Shown here one piece after another: positions 12,309-25,700 of a stretch of 64,000 nucleotides of DNA. The notes under the pieces were generated by a model. It saw nothing but the letters and a program-made list of their open reading frames with translations, made no database searches and was not told the DNA's origin. The stretch spans positions 156,039,434-156,103,433 of the forward strand of contig CM066727.1 of NCBI GenBank assembly GCA_033961575.1, given 5' to 3'. The stretch is from Aselliscus stoliczkanus (Eukaryota; Chordata; Mammalia; Chiroptera; Hipposideridae). A program made the position numbers and the translations under genes. Every line of letters starts with the position of its first letter. Within the stretch, counting starts at the first letter, position 1.

Positions 12309-12699
12309 CATCGCTCGTTTTACTATATGAGAGGCAAAAGGGGATACAAAATGAGCTCTGGGTTCAAGTTTGCTTGTCTCCCCATATACTAATAGATATG
12401 GGCCCACTCTGTTCCTCGGTTATCTTAAAATGGAGATAATAGCCTCCACCTGTTAGGGTTGCCCTGAAAATTAAATTTTTGTATATGTAATTTCCCAGAC
12501 TTAAAAACTCAGAAAATGTTTCAGTAAATGAACGGCTCACAAAAGAAAACTAAGACCTTTTCCTGTATAAAACAGTAAGTCAAATGTGTGTTTTTTTTGT
12601 TTGTTTGTTTGTTTTTACTGGTTGTGTAGGGGTGGTGAAATAATAGCAGCAGCCAAATACCACAGAATACCCAAGGGGCCTGAAAACCAGACACGCTGA

Positions 12700-13350
12700 G
12701 TGGGAAATACAGCGAGAGCCGTGAGCTGATCCCGCCGCCCGCGCTGGGTCCGCCTCACACTCCGTAGTTACTGACAGACAGGTCGTCTCACCTACCCCAG
12801 CCTCACATTTTCTCAGAGTCCCGCCTTCCCCCACCTGATAGGTAACTGGCCTCGGCCAATGGGAGCACACCGCCGTTGGCGTCCTAGCCAATCAGCGGTT
12901 GAGAGCCCGGAAAGGCGTGGGGCCCAGTTAGAAGCGGCTGACGCGGCCAGTGTGGTGCGGAGGGGCCGCAAAGGTAAGATGGCGGCGGTGCTTGCTCTTC
13001 GTCTTTGCAGTTAGGCTGCTGTTTCGCCCCTTCTGCCCCTTCCAAGCTGCTCCTCTGCCTCTATCAGCGTCGTGGTCGCTTTCCTTCTATAGGCTTCCAG
13101 GACCCAGATTCTCCGGTTCCCGGAGTCTTAGGACAAAATGGCGCTTGCATGGGCAGCCGAGGACAGGCACGGCTCAGCCTTGAGCTTTGAGGCGGGCCGG
13201 GACAAAGGCTGCGTATTGGGAGCCGGAGGCGGGGCCCTGCGGCGTTGCTGCCTCCGCGTGGGGCGGGCGCTTCCCGCCGGCGCTGTGGCTGTGCGAGTCC
13301 TTAAGATCCTTTTAGCGTGGTGGGCGCCGGCATGGAGGGAGGAGGAGAGG
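12700..13350 (+). promoter_or_regulatory. KANSL2: CpG-island promoter of KANSL2
   Basis: CpG dinucleotides, rare elsewhere, are dense here. Two CCAAT boxes (GGCCAATGGG near 12854 and AGCCAATCAGCG near 12885) precede the inferred start region at about 12900-12950, and there is no TATA box. AAGATGGCGGCGG at about 12977, a YY1-type element, sits just inside intron 1. This is the usual layout of a housekeeping promoter. CCNT1 ends upstream on the same strand, so no divergent partner gene is evident. Confidence 0.75.
12910..12973 (+). other. KANSL2: KANSL2 exon 1 (non-coding), 5' limit approximate
   Basis: The CpG-rich leader ends GGGGCCGCAAAG, followed by the donor GTAAGA at 12974. The transcription start is not visible precisely. 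The 3' limit rests on the donor consensus and on the next exon beginning with 8 nt of 5' UTR before the start codon. Confidence 0.6.
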
Positions 13351-13512
13351 TGAGGGAAATGCACTAATGTCTGGGGAGACCTGGCCGAGGGAAGATACGG
13401 AACGTTACTTCTGTCTGTCCTTTAGAAATTACCCCGCGGTCTGCCCGCATAGTGTGGAGGCGGTATTTTTGGGAAGGGGAAGGGCTTTTTGATCTTTTGT
13501 GTGATCCTGCAG

Positions 13513-13771
13513 GTTTTGGTATGAATAGGATTCGGATCCACGTCTTGCCGACCAATCGGGGGAGGATCACCCCAGTGCCCAGATCTCAGGAGCCCCTCTC
13601 GTGTTCATTCACTCATCGCCCATGCTCGCATCCTCGTCTGGACGGGCAGGAATTTTGCATTAAGCATATCCTTGAAGATAAGAATGCACCCTTCAAGCAG
13701 TGTAGTTATGTATCGACGAAGAATGGGAAAAGATGCCCCAGTGCTGCCCCAAAGCCTGAGAAGAAAGATGG
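13513..13771 (+). CDS. KANSL2: KANSL2 exon 2 (start codon at 13521)
   Basis: The acceptor CTGCAG ends at 13512, 8 nt of 5' UTR follow, then ATG at 13521. The exon codes for residues 1-83 plus two bases and ends before donor GTATGT. It holds the first half of the N-terminal zinc module. An in-frame ATG at 13452 lies in the intron and is not used if this acceptor is right. Confidence 0.93.
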
Positions 13772-16700
13772 GTATGTATTTGTAGATAGTTTTGTCTTTT
13801 GTACTTTTAAAGTGGGAGCGGGATGGAGTATGAAGTGGGTTTTGGGCGTACAGAATTTTTTTTAGCTCACGTGTTAAATTGGGATTATGAATGTATTGGA
13901 AAATTTTTTTTAAAAAGGTGGAGACTGGAAGGAGATCTTCCAATTGGGCCACTCAGCTCATCTCTTTGGATCTTTATCCTTATCTGTAAAATAAAGGGAT
14001 ATTCCGGATTATTCTTAACCCTGGGATTCATGGCTCTCTTTCTGTGCCTGAGCCTTGTTAAATAATATGCAAAATTGTACTTACGTGATTTTTTAGGGGG
14101 GAAAGACTTCATAGTTTATAGTCTCTAAGCAAAGGTATCCATGCAGAAGCATAATTTGGCTAGATAATTCTGCATTTACCTTTTGGTTATAAAATTGTGT
14201 TCCACATCTTATTAATTACAATGTATTGATATTGAAGTAAAATGTAGCGTTGCCTTCCAGAATCAATTTTGAAAGATGAAAGTGTTCTCTCTTTGATTTC
14301 TTGTAAGATGATGTCAGCATTTTTATAGTGGAATGTTTTGTTTGATGGATAATGTACTAGATTATGCTACCTGCATTTCCCTATAGTAATACCAAACGAG
14401 TTGACCTTGGGCCAGTTAAATTATTCTGTTTCACTGGCCTTTTTAATTATTATTATTATTATTTTTTGAGGGCAGTGCCACTGGCCCTCATATGTGGGAC
14501 CCGAACCAGGGCCGCTGGCTTCCCAAAATAACCACCGCGCCACTCGGCCTGCCCTTCACTGGCCTTTTTAATGTGTAAGTGAAGATAATGGCTGTTTTAT
14601 TGTAATTTCCTAAAAATGATCTAAAAATCAGTGACTGTGGAACTCACTGAATTCTTTCAAGAAGGAACTTGACTATAAAATGTTAACATTTGTCTCCTTA
14701 GGGTGTCCTTCTGTGCTGAACATGCCCGTAGGAATGCCCTGGCACTTCATGCTCAAATGAAGAAGACCGGTCCAGGCCCTGTGGGTGAAACACTCTTGTG
14801 CCAGCTGAGCTCATATGCTAAGACAGAACTGGGGTCTCAGACTCCGGAAAGTAGTCGCAGTGAAGCCAGTCGAATTCTGGGTAAGGATCTTCTCTCCAGA
14901 ATGAAAAAGGAGTAAGCTCAACTAAAGAGCTTTGGTTGAGCACAGTGCCTTGAAAATATATGACATTTGATAATACAATATTGTTGTTAATTCATTGGCA
15001 GTTAGGTGAGATTCCACGATTGCTATGTTGTTCACCAATTCTTTTCAGTTTTCAGTAGTGTGTGCTTAGATTTACTTTCCTGAGTTTATGACTATTTTCT
15101 TCATTGTTGTTTATATATTTTTTATGTTTGCTAGGTAAGGTAATTTCAGGAAACAAAAATAATTTTGAGTTGGACTTTCTGTCCTGAAAGCATAGTTAAT
15201 TCATTTATGTTATAAGTATTTTTATAGCCATTTTTATTTGCCAGTCTCTTTGTATTAAGTTATTTTAATTTTAAGATTTGGTTTAATGTGTTAAGTAACA
15301 TAGTTTTGTGTAGTGGAGTTCTAGAGGTGGGAAGTCTTAATGGCTGCTGTCCCTTCCTTGCCTCAGATGAAGACAGCTGGAGTGATGGGGAGCAGGAACC
15401 CATTACTGTGGATCAGACGTGGAGAGGTGACCCTGACAGTGAAGCTGATAGCATAGACAGTGATCAAGAAGACCCCCTAAAGTAAGTTGTAACTCCACAT
15501 AAGCTTTTAAATATTTTGTGTAGTTAGTATGTGGAATGTAGTATTGCATACTTTTGGTAGATTAATAACCTGGGGGGTTAAAGATAGCTATTTGTGATCA
15601 AAAACAGCTTCTGTAAATTAAAATGTCGTGGTTCATCACTCTTGCTTCAAGGTAGGATTTGATTCTCTTTTAGAAGTCTTGTAATTTCAGAAAATTTTTG
15701 GATGTCAAATTCGGTATATGAGAGAGTATAGGGGAGCAAATAGGAAATTTCTTGGACATAGGAGTGGGAAGTGGTTTAGATCAGTTAGAGAAGAGGAAAT
15801 CGATGTGAATGGGTTCTTGGCTCAAACCACAGGAATAATAAAGTGATTGTATTTGAATAACTACTTGTTTTGCCAAGTTAATTTTAAAGTTTTTTATTTT
15901 TTAAAACTATCAAGATAGTCCACAGTTTCCTTTTTTTCCTAATTTCATGCATAAGGAAGAGAAACATTTAGAAACCAGGAAGTGAGTAATCAGGCTAATT
16001 ATATCTTACTAAGGTTCTGCTCTTCACATAACCTGAGATCACCTTAGGAACTGTAGAAACATAAAAACATTGCCACTCTGAATGTCTCATGGTTTGGGTA
16101 TAGCTTAGTTTGCTTTTTTATTTTTTTCCTCTCTGACTTCTGTCTTGCAACACTTTCCACTGACGGTTTAAGTAGAAGTACTATAAGTAGTGGGAGGGAT
16201 AATGAATTTCTATACTAGACTGTTGAATTTAAATTCTTAGAATAGCGTTTTCTTCATTACCTTGGATTCTGAGGTTTATAAGAAGGTATTTAGGGTTACG
16301 TTTTTTGAGTAGAATCGTTTCATCTATTTCTATTGAATAATTTCAGTGTACTCAGCTATTCAAGAAGTACTTATTTGTAAAGCCTCTAGGTTGAGAAGGA
16401 ATGTTTGTTTTCTTTTTCTTTTTCTTTTTTTTTTTTTTTTTTGAGGTCAGTGTCACTGGCCCTCATATGTGGGACACGAACCGGGGCCGCTGGCGTCCCA
16501 AGCCAGCTCTTAACCACTGCGCCACTCGGCCGGCCTGGAATGTTTGTTTTCTAACAAGATTCTCTCAGTAGTAACTTGATACCAAGCACATTCGTTTTTT
16601 ATTTTTCATTGTGCTTCTAGAAAAGCTAAACCTGCTGCTTTCAAGAAGTATATGCTCTGTAGGGTCACAAAGTGGCTTCACTGGTGGGAAACACTCGGCT

Positions 16701-19700
16701 TTAAGGTACAGAAACTTGATTTTGTGAATAGTAACCTAGAGTGGATCAGTCTCTAGGGGACACATTTATGCTAATTTGTAATTTACAAGAGACTGCTATA
16801 TAAACCAAAATACCAGTTAATGTTATAAGAAGTATAAATGTTAAAAGGACTAGGACTTGATGTTAGTTTCTCCTAAAAGGAACATTGAAAAGAGAAAAAT
16901 AAAGCCTCAGATATGTGCAATTATTAGGCAATGAAGTATAAGGCTTTCCTTAATTCTCTCAGTGAGATTATCCAAATTTGGCCCACTAAAATATATGCAT
17001 TTTTAGAAATGTAAATAGAGTTGTTAATGTCTATTAATAATATTTATTAATATGGTTACATATTACTATCTTTTATATTTTATACTACAAGTGTTTAATG
17101 AAATTCTTTTAATAAAAAAATTTCATCTTTGGTGCCAGTGTTTGTCATTACTAGGACCACTTTTGAATCATTAATAACTTATATATCTCCACTTGCTTGT
17201 TTCAGAAAGGATACTTTTTCTGTATTTATAGTAATGTCGTTAGAGGGTTTATCCTAACTAGAATTACTGTTGGCATAGTTTTTTTTCTGTCTTGTAGATA
17301 GATATACAGAGGGTCCCCAAAAAATGTATACACATTTTAAAAAAAGGAAAACTGTATTAAAATTGTTAATATTCAATATATACTGATAACGAAAGATGAA
17401 TTCAAGTCATGTTTGACTTCTGCACTTACAAGAGGTGCTCAAAGTGGGTGGTTACCATCAGGGTCCAGACACTTCTTTTTATTTTATTTTTTTAAATTTT
17501 TTATTTTATTTTATTTTTTTGAAGGCAGTGTCACTGGCCCTATATGTGGTATCCGAACCGGGGCCCCTGGTGTCCCAAGCCAGCTCTTAACCACCATGCC
17601 ACTCGGCTGGCCCCAAGACACTTCTGATTAAAGCGAACTACTGCTTGAGCAACATTGACCAAAGTGTCCACTTGTGTCCATACATTTTTTTGGCATCCCT
17701 GATATATATATATATATATGTGATTTCCCTCAAAGCAGCCATTTACTTAATTGCTTTGTAAAAAGTGATCTCTAAAGGTTCGTTTATAGCAACGTCCAAT
17801 ACAGGTGAAATTTTAGCTTAAGAGTAACTTAAATCTTTCACAGTTATCTGTTAAATCTTTTAAAAAATAAGTTTTGTTATATGACTTCTGCAAGCATCCA
17901 GAACTTGTTTTGGTAATGATCATTTCAGATTATTGAGTCTTCATTGTTATCAAAGAATTTTGAGAGAATGCTCTTTAGTAAGAGACTATTTAATGCAATA
18001 TAAGTTGATTCCCTCTTTCTTGAAGATGAATTCTAACAAAACTTTGACTTATATTTGTGCATATCACAAGGAGAGTTCAACAACTAGCTATGATTGTCTA
18101 GGATACCCATCTTTAAGTAAATGACCCATTTGTCAAATGAACTAGGCATTCATAGTAGTCAAGGTGCTCACCCCTCTCCAAAATGATTTGTAGTAAGTTC
18201 TAATCGTAGTCTTCCCGTTTATAAATTCTAGTTCACAAACCATTGGTTAAGTTCTCTTCTGGTAGGGTACAATGAAATTAATTTCATTTTAATAAACTTC
18301 ATACTTAGGTTAAGGCCCCTCAGTATTTTAGGGTTGCAGATGTAGCCCATTTTCCTGAAGACATAACTTAGTCACCTTGTTTAGACATTAGTTATTTTTA
18401 AAACCTTTCCACATTTCCTGATAGTCTTAGATTTTATGTCTGTAATTTGCTGATTTTACTCATCATGTTTTGGTTTTTAATTTCTGTTAAGCTATTTAAT
18501 TCAGAGTATTTTGTAGTTCTACTTCTTTTATACACAGGTAGTAATTGGTTCTTATTTATATTTAAGAATTGTGGCAGAGATTACTTGCTTTCAGTCCTAA
18601 AGTTAATTTTATTTATTCTTTGTAGTTCAGTGACTTAATAGCTAATTTTTTAAGAAAGCCTAATTTTTGGATTTTCAAAATTAGTTTGATTATGTAATTT
18701 GTATGTATTGCCTTTTAAAGGAAATAATTTTTACTAAATGAAAATATCAAGTAAGGGTATATATCTAGCTTGCTCTTCTTGTTTATATAATGATGATAGA
18801 AGACAAATGCAACTAAAAATCTTTTAAATTTGCAGTTTATGTTTTAATTTTGAGTTAAATCCAAGGCAGGAAATAGTCTGGTTAAACTGCCTTTTAACTC
18901 ATTTGCTTATGTGATCTCATTAATCACTAGAATAACTTTTTAAAAAGTTCTGGGCCGGCCGAGTGACGCATTGGTTAAGAGCTGGTTTTGGGATGCCAGC
19001 GGCCCCGGTTCGGATCCCACGTATGAGGGCCAGTGACACTGCCCTCCACAGCTAACAACAGCTCCACCTGGAGCTGGGCTGTGCGAGCCCCGGCGATGGT
19101 GTACGCTGCGCCCCTGCTGCAGTGGGCTGCCATAGGCTACAGAGTGGCCGGCAGCCAGCGTGAGGGGCTGGCAGCCAGTGTGAGCTGCCAGTAGCCGCCA
19201 TGAGCGACATCCAGAGGCCGGCAACCGATCAGCCTCATCCGGGAAGAGCACAATGACGATACAAACATGGGCCAGTGAAGCAACGTCCTCCACAACTAGA
19301 CTGAAGAACAAAAGGACAGCAACTTGTCTGTTCCCCTTCCCTGATTCCCCAACGCTGTTCCCTTCCTCCAATTCCCCAATAAAATCTTAAAACAAAACAA
19401 AACCAAACAAAAAAAACCTGTTTATTGGCAGCAAAATTTAGTGTCGTTGATATGGATCATCGATTTTTAGCAATCAGGGTTAACTGTTTTGAGACTTGTC
19501 AAAAAAAGGAGCTGAGACAGTGACTAGCCATTGTGACCAGTGTTTGAGAGCTCCTGTAAGCTCTAATATAGCAGTGTATTTTTAAATTAGAAGTTGTAAT
19601 TGTTTATCATTTGTATTTTAATTAAAATACATTAAGATACATGTAACTAAATTGAACATTTTTAAGTTATCCTGACTGGTAAGTGATTTTTTTTGTATTA

Positions 19701-22700
19701 TTAGATGGAATAAGAATGTAGATTCATAAAAATTTTGTGTGTTCTATATCTTTATTCTTTTAAAACATAATGCAAATAACTGGGAAAAATAATGAAACAT
19801 TTTCCCATCCTCAAATTGTGAGATCATAAATTAATGTCCATTCTTGGAGATTTGCCTTTTCTTTTCTTGAATAGCAGAACTTGAATGGTAAAATGTGTGA
19901 AAAGATTCCTGTTAATAAGGCGATTGTCTCAGCACTAACTGCTTATTAAATAAACTTAAGTGTAATTTCTACCCTTGTCTCCTTTTATGCTTGGGGTTTA
20001 TTATTGTGCTTTCTCATGCTTTGCTGAATTCTGTTTTATTCCAGACATGCTGGTGTCTACACAGCTGAAGAAGTGGCCCTGATTATGCGTGAGAAACTAA
20101 TTCGTTTACAGTCTTTGTACATTGATCAGTTTAAACGACTTCAGCATCTGCTCAAAGAGAAGAAGCGACGTTACTTACATAATCGCAAAGTGGAACATGA
20201 AGCTCTGGGCAAGTTCTGTGCGACTTCCAACAAAGTACTATAGGTTCAACATGTGAACCCACATGTGGCAGTCATTAGATTTATCTGTGTCTGGGTATCT
20301 GGAGTGGAGGAGAAATTGCTTTTGAAACTGCCTGTCTTTATAACCAAAGGGTTTTTTTTGTTTACTTCCTGTTAATTTGGAGAAGCGTCCTTGATTGGTT
20401 GCTCATCAGATAACATCTTGGCTGTTGTGACTCTCCAGGTAGCAGTCTCCTGAGTGGCCCAGAGGGACTTTTGTCCAAAGAACGAGAGAACTTAAAGCGG
20501 CTGAAATGTCTTCGGCGGTATCGTCAGCGCTATGGAGTAGAAGCCTTACTACACAGGCAGTTGAAAGAACGCAGAATGCTGGTCACAGATGGTGCCGCCC
20601 AGCAGGTAATGTGTGTGTATACCTCTAAGGTGTATACATTTGCTTTATTTACAAAGTTAGGGTAATGGTCAAAACACTGCTGTGCAGTCTTGGCTCTGAC
20701 ATCTGACTTATTGGATGTGGGGGGGGTATATTGAAAAGAGCACTTACCTGGAAGCCTGGGGACATGGATTCTTGTCTCATCTCCCTCTGACCAGCTCTGT
20801 GCCTGCACTGATAACTTCTCTGGGCCTCTCTTGTCATCTGCAAATTGAAGGGTTGCCATAGATTTCTCAGTTCTTTGGTTCAGAAATTCTTTAGTTCAGA
20901 AAAGGGAGGGGTTAAGCCCAGGTTCCTTGGGAATCTTGTAGAAGGTGGGGAAATGGGTAGAATAATAGGAGCAATGAATGTTGGGAAGTAAAGTAAGGTT
21001 GATAGGAAGTAGAGTTCAGTGATCATTCTTAAATTTGTTTCTTAAGCCCTTGGTCTCTGCTTCAGTAAGAGTAATTTCATTTTTATCTTTTATTTGTTGA
21101 GGCTCTGCATAAGTTTAAGTTTTGAAAAGGGTACCACTAAAAGAAAACAGTTTGAAAACCATTCGGCTATATTACACTTTTATACTATGGAGGGTGAATT
21201 TCAAATTAAGGTTAGCTCATTATTTGGGCATGAGATTTTTAATTTGTTTTTTTCCTTTTATATACCTGGGATGCCACCAGTGGTGCCAAAAAAAATGTAT
21301 ACGAGTGGACATTTTGGTCAACGTTGCTCAAGCAGTGGTTCGCTATAATCAGAAGTGTCTGGACGCTGATGGTAACCACTTTGAGCACCTCTTGTAATTG
21401 CAGAAGTCAAACGTGACTTGTATTCATCTTTGTTCTCGGTATATTTTGAGTATTACAATTTTAAAAGTTCTCCGCTCTTAAAATGTGTATACATGTTTTT
21501 GGCACCCTCTGTAGTATTGGTGAATAAATTTAAATGTTGAATTTTCTAGCTTTTAAAGATGCACTTTTTTACATGTTATGACTAGTTCTCATAGATAATT
21601 GATTGTATTTTTTGGTTTGTTTTGATTTATCTGTTTTCTCCTTTTTAGGCCCATACCACTCGTTCCAGTCAGAGGTGCTTGGCCTTTGTGGATGATGTTC
21701 GTTGTTCTAATCAGTCTCTCCCAATGACCAGACACTGCCTTACTCGTATCTTTTTACTCTGTTCAGTTTGCTAGCTAGACTGAAGGCTGGTGGGAATCTC
21801 TGATAGTTTGTTTAATTGAAGGTCTTTGTTTTCCTTTGGCCCTGAATCAAGGCCAGCAGTTTGCTGAAGCTGTTGGTTTCAAGCAGGAGCCTAAAGAAAT
21901 GTCTTTCTATGGTCTGTTGGCCATTTCAGAACTTAGGAAATGTAATGGTCAATTCATTAGAAAGAAACATCTGAGTCGTTGGTCGAAGATGTGGGCTAAC
22001 ATTTATTTGTAGTCAGTGAATATTGAGATTCCAAAATATGGAGATCCCTGATTTAACTTGTTCATTAGAATTGTGATACTGTTAAATCCAATTATTACCA
22101 AAAAATTACTGTGGATTTTCTACCAATAACAATAGGATAATTCTGAACTGGAGCTTCCTTGAGTATTATCCTTTTGTATAGTTAGGGCCCTAACCTGGAC
22201 TTTGTTCAAATTGGAACCTTCACTGATTCCAAAAATGGGACGATTCCCCCCCTCTGCCCCATTAATTTGCCTTTCAACATTCATAGCGTCTTTTGATTCT
22301 GCTATGGGACTACATTTACAACTGGGCTACTTTTTGAGCTATTTATTAGTTTGTGGAAGTATATCTTTATTATGGACATTGATTGAGAATGTTACTTTCA
22401 CTGTAAAATTTGATAAATACGGTGATCTTCATTATGTGAAAGGAATAAATCGTGCTGAATTTGCCATTTGCTTGGCAAGAGATAAAACATTTGGAAGATA
22501 AAACGTATTTTTTTTGATAGGAAGAGAAGGAGAACCTTCCCTTGATCTTCTGAAAGGAAGACTTGATTTTTTTCTATTCTGTTTATTAAATATTTTGCCA
22601 ATTTATTAGTTATTGCAACAAGTGTCTGCCAAAGGATTACCTTCCTTAATAGTAGAATGCTTGTGCATGGTAATTAAAAACTAAAGGTAAATGCTTAAAA

Positions 22701-25700
22701 CTTAATTGAGCAAAGGCTATCTATGAATAGACTTAAAAGTAGAAGTGCCTGGAGGCTGAATAGTATTTGTCATTACTATAAATAAATGAAATAGAAATAA
22801 AACAAGCTTTTAAATCTACGAATTTGATATTTATATATATGATATTTAATGAGTGACAGTGAATGTCAAAGGTTGGTGATGGAATGGTGAAATGGGCCCT
22901 TCTAAACGCTGCCAGTGGGAATAGGAAATGGTACAAGCTTTTTAGACAGCAGTTTGACAATATATTCTTTTGATGTGATAACTTCATCTTTGGGAATTTA
23001 TTTTAAAGAGATAATCAAATGCACAGCAGCATTTTTACATAAAATTTCTCCAACTGGAGACAGCCTTAAAATTTTCAGAGATGGGGAATAAGGAAAATGA
23101 TGATAGAACATAATATGGAATATGTTCAGGCTTTAAATGTGATTAACAAAATTTATGAGGGACATAGGAAAATGTTTGATAGTAACAAAAATAGCATATG
23201 GAATTCTGTAGAGTATGTTTTAACTACATGGAACTAAATACTGGGAGGGACTGTAATAGAAGTGGACTATTTTTGGAATGTGGGGTTATGAATGCCCTTT
23301 TTTCCTCTGCTTTGTACCTCTCAGGTTTTCTTCAGTGAGCTTGAAATGCTTTATAAGGCAAAAAACCCAGTTTACAGGTTAGGGAGTATTGTAGATTTTT
23401 CTTATAGTACTATATTCAAATAGTTTATTAGAATATTAATATTGTAAAAATCAAAATTGAAAATGAAATGTACTTGAAAAGAGAAGGAAAGTATTTTTTT
23501 CTTTTATGCTCTTTTCCTTTCCACTCCATAGTTGCCTGAGTCACTTACCCTTCCTTAAGTCCTTATTTCAGAGAAAGATGCGCCTGCCATTGGTGACCTG
23601 TTAACTCTTTACTCTGGTCTAATGGAGACAGCACTGGACTGAAAGTGAAGGATCCACACTCTAGTTGTAGGTCACCCATTGCCTTCTCTTTGTCTCTGTT
23701 GTCCCCATCTGAAAGGAAAGGGGTGGAGGAGGATGGGCGTGGGGAGGGTTTTCCAGGATATGTGGTATTAAATAAGATGGGAAAGTCCTTTGAATTCCAT
23801 GAAAACAGTTTTGATTAAAACATTAAAATTTAATGAATTAACATTTTAACTAATAATTTCAAGAAGATTGGGCTTTAAGCATGTAGAGACTGGAAATCTG
23901 TTCCCATTAGATTCATGTTTGTTCATTCAATTTCATTCAATAAATTTGTTTCTTTGTATTAGTTGATGTTCCTCAGAGTAGTGGTTCTCAGCTGGGGGCC
24001 ATTTTGTCCCCCATTTGACAATGTGTGGAGACATTTTTGCTTGTCATAACTTAGTTGGGGTGCTACTGACATCTAGTGGGTAGAGGCCAGGACTGCTGCC
24101 CATCATCCTACATGCACAGGACAGCCAATGCTGTTAATGGCAAGGTTGTGAAACTGCCTTAAAGTTTAGCAGTTTCCAAGAATGGATATAAGAAATGGCT
24201 TTATTCAAGAGTTTTTATTTGCTTTAGAAATTACAGTGTACATTAGACTTTTTTTTTTTTAAAGATTTTATTGGGGAATTGGGGGAGGGGAATAGCATTG
24301 GGGAATCAGGGAAGGGGAACAGACAAGTTGCTGTCCTTTTGTTCTTCAGTCTATTTGTGGATGATGTCACTTCACTGCCCATGTTGGTATCATCATTGCT
24401 CTCTTCCCGGGTGAGGCAGCCGTGCTGGCCATTGGACGGCGGCTCACGGCAGCTCATGCTGGCTGCCAGCCACTCAGAGTAGCTCACGAAAGCCCGCTGC
24501 AGCAGGGGCTGCAGCCTACACCATCACCGGTGACTCACGGCAGCCCATCTCCAGGTTGAGCTGTTGTTCACCATCTTAGCTGTAGAGGTCGCAGTGTCAG
24601 TGGCCCTCATGTGGGATTCGAACTGGGCCCACCTGCTCAGAGTTGGCGTCCCAAGCCAACTCTTAACCAATGTGCCACCCGCCTGGTTTGGTCCCACATT
24701 AGACTTTTTAGTTTTTAAAACTGATCTTAAAATTTTGAGGATAAACGTTACCCATAATTTCATAATCCTGGATATATATATAAATAGAAAATTGTAGTCT
24801 TTAAAAAAAAAAAAGCCCAAATTTGAAATAATAGGAAAATAACTGTGTAGTTAGGATTTCAAGAAATGGTAATACTTACGTAAAATGTATTTTGTAGAGC
24901 AACTTGAACTGGAATTTTATTTTATCTAATCATTTGAATTTTGATTCATCCTACATTGCTTCTTTGCCAAGTGGAAATAATAGCCCTTTTCTGCTTTTAG
25001 TCTTGACAGAAGTTGTTAGAGTTCCTGGAGTACTTTCTTTCCATGGGCCCTCATAAGCAAAATTATCCTTTCTCTTTTGGGGATTATAACAGGACCCCCC
25101 TACACTAACACCTCTCACGCTGCACCCACCTTAAAAAAGGGCCTGGGGATACATTTTAATTTTTGGAATATAATAGCTAGCTACTATTACTAGAGCTTCG
25201 ATTTTCCCCAGTCCCCTGCTGCTTTAAACAAATTTATCATATAAACATTTTGGAACATTTAAAAAGGTTTAAAAAGTCTTGCAAGGTAGAGTCTCTGTGA
25301 GCTGTTTGCATTTGTCATGACATGTTTCTGCATAGGTGCAGATTCTTACCTAGGATTTTTCTTGCTGTTTGCTTAGCCCTGTGTTTTCAAATGGTTTATG
25401 TTTGACCCTATAAGGGAGAACAAGATTGGTGTTTCTAGTTATCTTTTTTAAAGATTTTATTGGGGAATTGGGGGAAGGGAACAGCATTGGGGAACTGGGG
25501 AAGGAGAACAGACAAATTATTGTCCTTTTGTTCCTCAGTCTAGTTGTGGAGGACGTTGTTTCATTGGCCCATGTTGGTATCATTGTGCTCTTCTCAGGTG
25601 AGGCAGATCAGTCGCCGGCCTCTGGACGGCCACTCACAGCGACTCTTGGCAGCTCACACTGGCCACTCATGCAGCCTATGGCAGCCCACTGCAGCAGGGG

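Noticed and set aside
13452..13520. Upstream in-frame ATG for KANSL2
   Set aside because: It lies in intron 1 before the acceptor CTGCAG at 13507-13512. The known start M-N-R-I-R-I-H at 13521 fits the family.
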